This document shows positions 58,063-64,000 of a DNA stretch of 64,000 nucleotides, one piece after another. The DNA is from Hemileia vastatrix (taxonomy: Eukaryota > Basidiomycota > Pucciniomycetes > Pucciniales > Zaghouaniaceae): positions 25,714,817 through 25,778,816 of the forward strand of contig JASXTE010000011.1 in assembly GCA_030280995.1 (NCBI GenBank). The letters run 5' to 3'. Position numbers and translations under genes: made by a program. The notes below the pieces were generated by a model, which ran no database searches, had not been told where the DNA came from, and saw nothing but the letters and a program-made list of their open reading frames with translations. The number at the start of each line of letters is the position of its first letter. Position 1 is the first letter of the stretch.

Positions 58063-58859
58063 TGTCAGCCAGGCTACTAGACTTACCCGGTAAAATAATT
58101 AATTATTTTACTGAGTTGAAGCCATGCCTTTCTTCTTAATAATAATTATTTATTTATTTACTTAAGTAGTACTTAAAATTAACTAAAGTTAAGTACAATA
58201 AGTAGTATAAATAAATAATATAAATAAAATGTCCCTTACAATTTTACTCCCTAACACCGTGCTCAAAAGTATATGTCAAAGGGAGTAAAATTAATAATAA
58301 ATTTATAATATAAAAACTTTAAAACAATTATATTACCCCAGTGAGAGATCTGTAATCCTGTGAAAGTAATGTAATTGATTATTTATTGTGTAATAATTGT
58401 GACAGTCCAAGGAATTCAAACTTTGTTGCTAATAAATTTGATTCCCTTGTTGACGTACTAATTTATTATTTTCTTATGTCATTTATGTACTCCTTTTTCT
58501 TGTCATTCTTTTCTCTCACACTCACAGTAGACGGTGCAAATTCCTTACATTTTATTTCCTCATATTTTACATATAAAAGGCCTCTGATTTTGTGCTTTTC
58601 AAACCATTCTTTTATTACCTTACTTTATTATTACTATTTACAACACAATAATTATTTTTATATTTTATCACATTAGTAGTTACAAGAGTGTAATTCTAAT
58701 CAATAAATTATATCAATATTTAAAACCTACCTCTTATATTTGAGTAACAAATCACTTAGATTAAGAAATACGTACAAATTTTTGAGAGTTCATTTAAATC
58801 CTTAAAATCCTTGTAGAAACTTCGTACCAAATATTCTAGACCAAAAGCGTACCTTGACA
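58063..58859 (+). repeat. 3' LTR of the chromovirus
   Basis: It is nearly identical to 50157-50945, starting after the polypurine tract and ending GTACCTTGACA. In it the TATA-box context reads ACATATAAAAGGCC in place of GCCTATAAAAGGCC. Confidence 0.92.
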
Positions 58860-58935
58860 CTAGCCCTGGGGCTAGTGGATAAGAATCTTCCGCAATTAAT
58901 AATGACTGATCCCAGGAAAAAAAATTCCTGATCCC

Positions 58936-61860
58936 TTATTGCAGATCCCTGAACATTGATACCCTCTAATGGACTATAGGACAAGAAAATATGGTATGTA
59001 CTTGCAGAGTCAGGAACAGCAATGGAACTCAAAATGAACTCACACTGAACTCAGACTGAAATCTTCCTGAAATAAGCTTGAAATATTCACAAAACATGGG
59101 TGATTTTTTATTGAAAGCATTATGAAAAACTATTCAAATCTGAATGGAAATAAAAATATAAAAGCTTTTGAAATCTTATCAATAAACAATACTTTTTGAT
59201 GAAATGTAATCAGATGATCTTTTTGAATGAAAATTTAAGAATAAAAATACATGAAATTAAATTCCTTTTTCTTAAGTATAAATTATAATCATTATAAGAA
59301 ATATACTACATATTTTTGAAAAAATTTAAAAAATATTTCATGACTTCTTAATGTAGAAAACATCCATTTTTTCATAATACTAATCTTTCATTTTTTTATA
59401 GAGACCATGTAAACTGAATTATTCTCAATTTTTTTTACAGAATTTTAAGCTTATGCAATACATTTTTTTTATAAAAATTAATTATATCACTAAAAAATTA
59501 AGCCATAGTTCCTATCACATATTATATTCTAAATTTCTGTATAAAAGACACAAAATTATAAAAATTAAATGCAGTAAGATTTTATTTTCAAAAGATGGAC
59601 ATGATGAAGCACCCTCATTTCTCCTTACTCCAAATAAATAAAAATTGAAGAATGAGATTATATATGTTAAACAAACAAAAAATTCTTCAAGTGGTAAAGT
59701 CTAATATTTTTTTTATAAAATTCAAAAATGCAAGAAAATGATACAAACAGTAAGTAAAGTACTTTTGGTCTTTTTTAGGATAAAATGTGCTCAAATTCAA
59801 AAGCATTTTATGTTAGATTTTTAGTAAATCCAATACTTTTCATAATTATGAAGCAATTTCTATCAAATCCATAAATATTCTTTAGGTCAATTTTCATTCT
59901 TTAAATTAATTTGATCAAGTCACAAAAATTAACTTCTACTCAGTGAAATTTTTCTCTTAAAATTATTTAATTAAAAGGAATACAAAATATCAAAGGGAAT
60001 ATTAATATAAATCACCAAACATTCTTTATAAATGTAAGCTGAATGCTTTATTATTCTTGAATTCAATAAATGAAGATATCAATATTTTTCACCTGGGAAT
60101 ACAAAGCACAAACTAAACAGATTTCTATCATGCACTATGAGAGTTTTTGAATTTAAATATCAAGTTCTACTATTTTTCACAGACTCTATATTATGTATTA
60201 AAGTAAATTTTTATGTATCAATGCATTATTATATTTATAGAAGAATCAATATATGAGAGTATAGTTTGAAATGAGAAAAATTATATATTTATAGTGATAC
60301 TCATAGAAAAGGCTAATATTAGAATAATTGAATTTTTATTAATTAAAAGTTAAGAGAATATTTTAAATAGAAGCATGAAATATTTCAATTTTTTCTTTTT
60401 GTCCTTTAAATTGAGTATAGTAGTGCAAAAATACCTTCTTTTTTTCAAGAATAAGAGTATTGACCATGTTAATTTACAATACAAAATGCAAACATTATAG
60501 TCAAGTGAAAAAATACAGATTAATAATTAATTGTTAGTAATATGATTTTAACACTAATATTCAAAAAAAAAGTTCTTTATTAGCAAATAAAAACTTAAAT
60601 AAATTTATTTTTATTAAAATGAATTTGAATGGAATAGTTTTTGATATTTTCATTTAATTTCAAAAGAACAATTTAAGGCTGTAAGTTGAAATCATCTTCA
60701 AGCTCAAATTGATGAATTTTTTTTTTTTACATTTTTAAACTATCTGAATTCATAACTTGAGGTTTTCTATAAAATTTGAAGTAAAAATATATGATTTTTT
60801 TTTGATAATCAAAAGGAGCTAAATAATGTTTAATAAATACAAAAATAATATTCCTCAAATTTAGTTTAAATAAAAAAAGAAACAGTTATGTCTTTTCATG
60901 TGCATTGTAGATAAAAACATTGAAATATAGAAGCTTTTTTAATCTATCATATGAGAAAACTCACATTATTAATTAAGAAGAAACTTAAAAATTTTATTAT
61001 TAAAACAAAAATCAAATTAATTTAAAATTTTTATTTATGTTCAGTGTTTCCTAGTATTTGGTATAAATCTTTTCAATAAAAAGATAAAACTGGGCATGCA
61101 TTAACAAATTTACAATTCAATTTTAAATAAAAAAAATTCTCACAGATTAACTTATCTTTAACATGGTCAGGAACAGAATATCATTTGGAGCTCAATCCAA
61201 GTCTCATCACAACTAAGATTTTTATCATTATAAAATTGTATATAATTCTGTGTGAAAAAAGTTAAGCAATAAAAAGGGCTCAAGGGGCTTATTATTTTAC
61301 TAAATCAATATAATTAAATATATTGGAACATATTTATTATTTAATTTTCTTAAATTTTTATTTATTAATTATAATTATTCATATATTTATATTAATGATA
61401 GAACAAACAAAAAAATATAAAAGGTAAAATATAGCAATTAATTTTTTGTTCAAGTCTCATCTGCACTCTATAAGGAAAGCCATAGCTGTTTTTCATCTCA
61501 CCAACAGCATTTAATATTAAATTAAAAGATAAATAATTTCACCTCATAATGTAGAAAAGAGATATTTATTTTTAATATCACAGGCACTTTTTCAATTTTT
61601 CAATTTTTTTTCTAAAATTTACCTGTAAAATTAATTTTTTTATCTTATGTATAACTATGACAACTATTCCATGATATGATTTTTTATAAAATGTACTAAG
61701 GCTTTACTGCTAGTTTTTATATTTTTATAATTCTTCTACTTTGAATACAAGTATTTATGAAAAACAGCCAATATATGTGTATTTTGAATTAATTAAGGAT
61801 GTAAAATAGCCATACAACAGATTTAAGTATTGTTTTTATAAGTGGAAGAAAAAAATCATA
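58936..61860. other. AT-rich region without recognisable genes
   Basis: About 2.9 kb of very AT-rich sequence. A short cluster of TGAACTCA motifs (59030-59060) resembles, inverted, the TGAGTTC subterminal repeats of the 26810 MITE, so an element remnant may start here. Otherwise I see no gene, tRNA or repeat. Confidence 0.5.
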
Positions 61861-61865
61861 TCATT

Positions 61866-61905
61866 GCAGGGTGGACTCTATCCTTTGGCCAAAAGATAGA
61901 GTTCA
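61866..61905. repeat. Isolated palindrome, possible element-end remnant
   Basis: GGACTCTATCCTTTGG is followed by its near-inverse CCAAAAGATAGAGTTCA. It is preceded by GGGT, recalling the GGGTGGACTT...palindrome termini of the CACTA-type elements here, but no partner end was found. Confidence 0.4.
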
Positions 61906-62257
61906 TCTTCTGTTTTTCACAAGATTTTTTGATACTAAATCAACTCCTTTGTACATACTTTTCTGACTCCACCTGTTTCATTTCTATTCCCTCCCCTTTC
62001 CTTTTTCTCATCATCCTTTTAACTTTGTTTTGCTTTTGATGCCTTCAAACCTGAACTTTTACTTTTCTCACCGTTCCTCACCTGTTTTTCTCACACTACT
62101 TCCTCTTCCCTTTCATGTTTCAGCCAATTTCTCCACTTTATCTCCAATCATGACCCTTCTAACTCTTTCTTTTTCCTCTTTCTACCCCACCCCACCCCTT
62201 ATGATTACCACATTACCCCACCACACCCTTTGGGCTCCCACTCCACACCACCATACC
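61906..62257. other. Pyrimidine-rich spacer
   Basis: A C/T-rich stretch (CCTCCCC, CTTTTCC runs) before the LTR. The frames at 61842-62039 and 62030-62314 are unsupported. Confidence 0.4.
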
Positions 62258-63520
62258 TGTGAGCCAGGCTATAACAGGAGCCCAGTAAATGATATGAATA
62301 TTTATTGGACCTGAAAGAGGGTGTAAGAATTGCATTTGATGTATATAAATTAATATTTTATTGCATAATAAAATTATATAAGTATCTTATTAAATATAAG
62401 TGTTATATTAATTTTATTGTTATATAAATTATTTATACATTTAAATTAAGCATAATATATTTTATATTCTTCAAATAATGGCGCATTTTTATGTATTTAA
62501 TAATTATAAATTAATAATTAATTAATTACAAACATATATTATAATTATATGTGTAAAATTGACTTATAATTTAATTAAATTAATTAATTAAATTTATGTA
62601 TTAAATGAAACTTTTCATATATTATTAAACAATAATATTGGGCGCTTTTTTGACCCTTAATTGTGTCAGTAAAATTACTAAATAAATTATAACACTTATT
62701 TAATAACATGGTATTAAAATTCACAATTTAAATAAGGAATATCATTAAACTAATTATATGTTTCATTTAAAATAATTAGTGAATTAATTACATAGTTACA
62801 AAAATTAATTAAAATTTCTTTATACTGGATTGAATTGATTACATGGATCTTGGTGTGAAAATGATTTTAATTGTTTTATTTAAATCCTTTATATCTCACT
62901 GTAATAACTTTTTTGGGTTATTTTACTAACTGTTCTCATGTTTCAGACTTACTTGGTTACTAATTATTTTATTTAAGTGTTTTAGGAAGTTATGGTGGGA
63001 AAATGGGTAATTACTCACGGGTTTAGCTAATTGTTTCATGTTTTTCTCTTAATATCTATGTTTCATTTCTATTCTTTTATATTCTTGTTTTAGCTTATTA
63101 CTATTTTGTATATACTGATTTGTGGCGCTTCAGAGGTCCCCTGGTCTAGAAAAGGGCTTTGGGTAATCCCCTTTAACGCATCACTTATTATACACTCAAC
63201 TCAAATACAAATTTAAATATATTACATTTATTTTATTTTTTATTAGCATTAGAAGTCTAAATTTAAAAGTAAATAAATTATCTAAGGTTTCTATAAGTCT
63301 AATAATAATTATAAGTTAGAACCGCGCACTACTATATAACTTACAAGATTTAAACATTATAACTTTAACCTCACTGTTTTGTCACTACTCAAATATCATT
63401 GTAGCATTTCTTTAATTCTCTCTCTTACTTTCTTAAATTATCAATTCTTATAAAAAATCTACTTTATTACCTTCCTATTACTTTCCTCCTTTTTTCCTCC
63501 TTCTTCTAGACAACTGTCCA
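62258..63520 (+). repeat. 5' LTR of a second Gypsy-type element
   Basis: It starts TGTGAGCCAGGCTATAAC, a variant of the TGTCAGCCAGGCTA start of the other LTRs. It is placed as a 5' LTR because the primer-binding block ATTGGAGGCCTTTCC follows near 63524. I place the end at CTGTCCA (63520), which is approximate. At about 1.26 kb it is longer than the 790-bp family. Confidence 0.6.
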
Positions 63521-64000
63521 ATAATTGGAGGCCTTTCCAAACAACGACAATGATATTCCACCTTGCGACGAACAACATTGCGCATGGACCACCCAAGCCA
63601 AAAAGTAAATTTTTTGCCGCAGCCGTGTTTTGAACTTGGGTTCGATCATTTGGGTTTATATTAAATTAAAGTATATATAATTTTGAAGTGATTTTATGAT
63701 CACTATAGTAATTTAACCTTTGCACCTCTCACTCATATTATTATATTTTTACTGGAATAACAGTGTTTGTGGCTTAATTGCTGATTCACTGAGTGTAAGT
63801 GTTCATTATTTTTTAATTTTTTTTCCTAGTTGACCATAATAGAGTAAAACTTTTAGTCCTAGAAGACAATTAATTTTAATAAATTATTAAATTAATTTTA
63901 TTATTATTTTTTGTTTATTGGTTGACCATAATAGTACTCAGTACTTAGTCCCAATATTGCCAATATATTAATTTTGGTATTAATTTTTTGGTTGATTTAT
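63521..64000 (+). other. Leader of the second Gypsy-type element (runs off the window)
   Basis: It parallels the leader at 50946-51400: the primer-binding block, then TTTTTTGCCGCAGCCGTG (compare TTTTTTGCTGCGAACGG at 51080). Then come repeats of TTGACCATAATAGAGTAAAA...TTTAGTCCTAG near 63830 and 63925, matching TAGACCATAATAGAGCAATA at 51327. Gag and pol would lie beyond 64000. Confidence 0.65.

Larger units (their letters stand above)
50157..58859 (+). mobile_element. Near-complete chromovirus (Ty3/Gypsy with chromodomain)
   Basis: It is bounded by LTRs of 789 and 797 bp that differ by roughly 17 substitutions and one 8-bp indel (about 2%), so insertion is fairly recent. The order is 5' LTR, primer-binding block, repetitive leader, a spliced leader frame, gag, protease, reverse transcriptase, RNase H, integrase, chromodomain, a polypurine tract (GATTGAGGGAG, 58052-58062) and the 3' LTR. 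Several single-base lesions and stops make the copy inactive, while the pol core is intact for 957 codons. Confidence 0.92.
50080..58935. mobile_element. Small palindromic element split by the chromovirus
   Basis: The left half (50080-50156) starts GGGATCAGGAATT and ends TTCCTTATCCAATAGC. The right half (58860-58935) starts CTAGCCCTGGGGCTAGTGG and ends AATTCCTGATCCC. The two halves are imperfect reverse complements along their length, so the uninterrupted element was a hairpin of about 150 bp centred on AGCCCTGGGGCT. The chromovirus inserted at the centre; TAGC is shared by the two flanks. Confidence 0.7.

Noticed and set aside
61842..62314. Two short frames before the second LTR
   Set aside because: Low-complexity pyrimidine-rich sequence. 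The second runs into the LTR.

Overview
This is a eukaryotic nuclear window, AT-rich and packed with nested, decayed transposable elements around one short gene island. Small GT-AG introns (54 to 98 bp) in both host genes, chromodomain Gypsy retrotransposons, and fragments of a protein family I associate with rust fungi suggest a basidiomycete rust (Pucciniales). The low GC and the size of the repeat blocks would fit a repeat-bloated rust such as Austropuccinia, but the species is an inference.

Gene island (44.66-48.85 kb). Two genes diverge from a promoter of about 260 bp. On the minus strand is a five-exon gene whose C-terminus resembles the t-UTP ribosome-biogenesis protein NOL11/Utp8. On the plus strand is a six-exon gene for an 81-residue NDUFA4-like (MLRQ) respiratory-chain subunit, which I rebuilt exon by exon. 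The promoter holds a 39-bp minisatellite.

Left part (1-25 kb). A minus-strand Gypsy-type element (gag only, 5' LTR 3638-6314, a nested solo LTR inside that LTR) joins a non-homologous repeat at its gag/protease boundary. Then come a solo LTR of the same family in the opposite orientation, a CACTA-type MITE, a dead Tc1/mariner transposase, and a roughly 8.3-kb fold-back element with 1.3-kb inverted arms (12.5-20.8 kb). Its interior holds another solo LTR, 300-bp tandem units, an inserted repeat and a C-rich hairpin minisatellite. A broken multi-exon gene lies at 23-24.5 kb.

Middle (25-44.5 kb). A heavily mutated chromovirus (26.2-31.4 kb) carries a 260-bp CACTA-type MITE. Next is a three-layer nest: a fold-back element with CACTACGCACC ends is split by a solo LTR, which is itself split by a 10.5-kb element with 38-bp terminal inverted repeats and a 3-bp target duplication. 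That 10.5-kb element contains no recognisable gene. It is mostly a tandem array of about 608-bp units, each with a near-perfect palindrome of about 46 bp and a second, diverged palindrome. This is the most unusual object in the window.

Right part (50-64 kb). A nearly complete chromovirus (50157-58859, LTRs about 2% apart) sits inside a small palindromic element. Its reverse transcriptase, RNase H and integrase are intact, but it has several frameshifts and stops. After 3 kb of featureless AT-rich DNA, a related element begins at 62258 and runs off the window.
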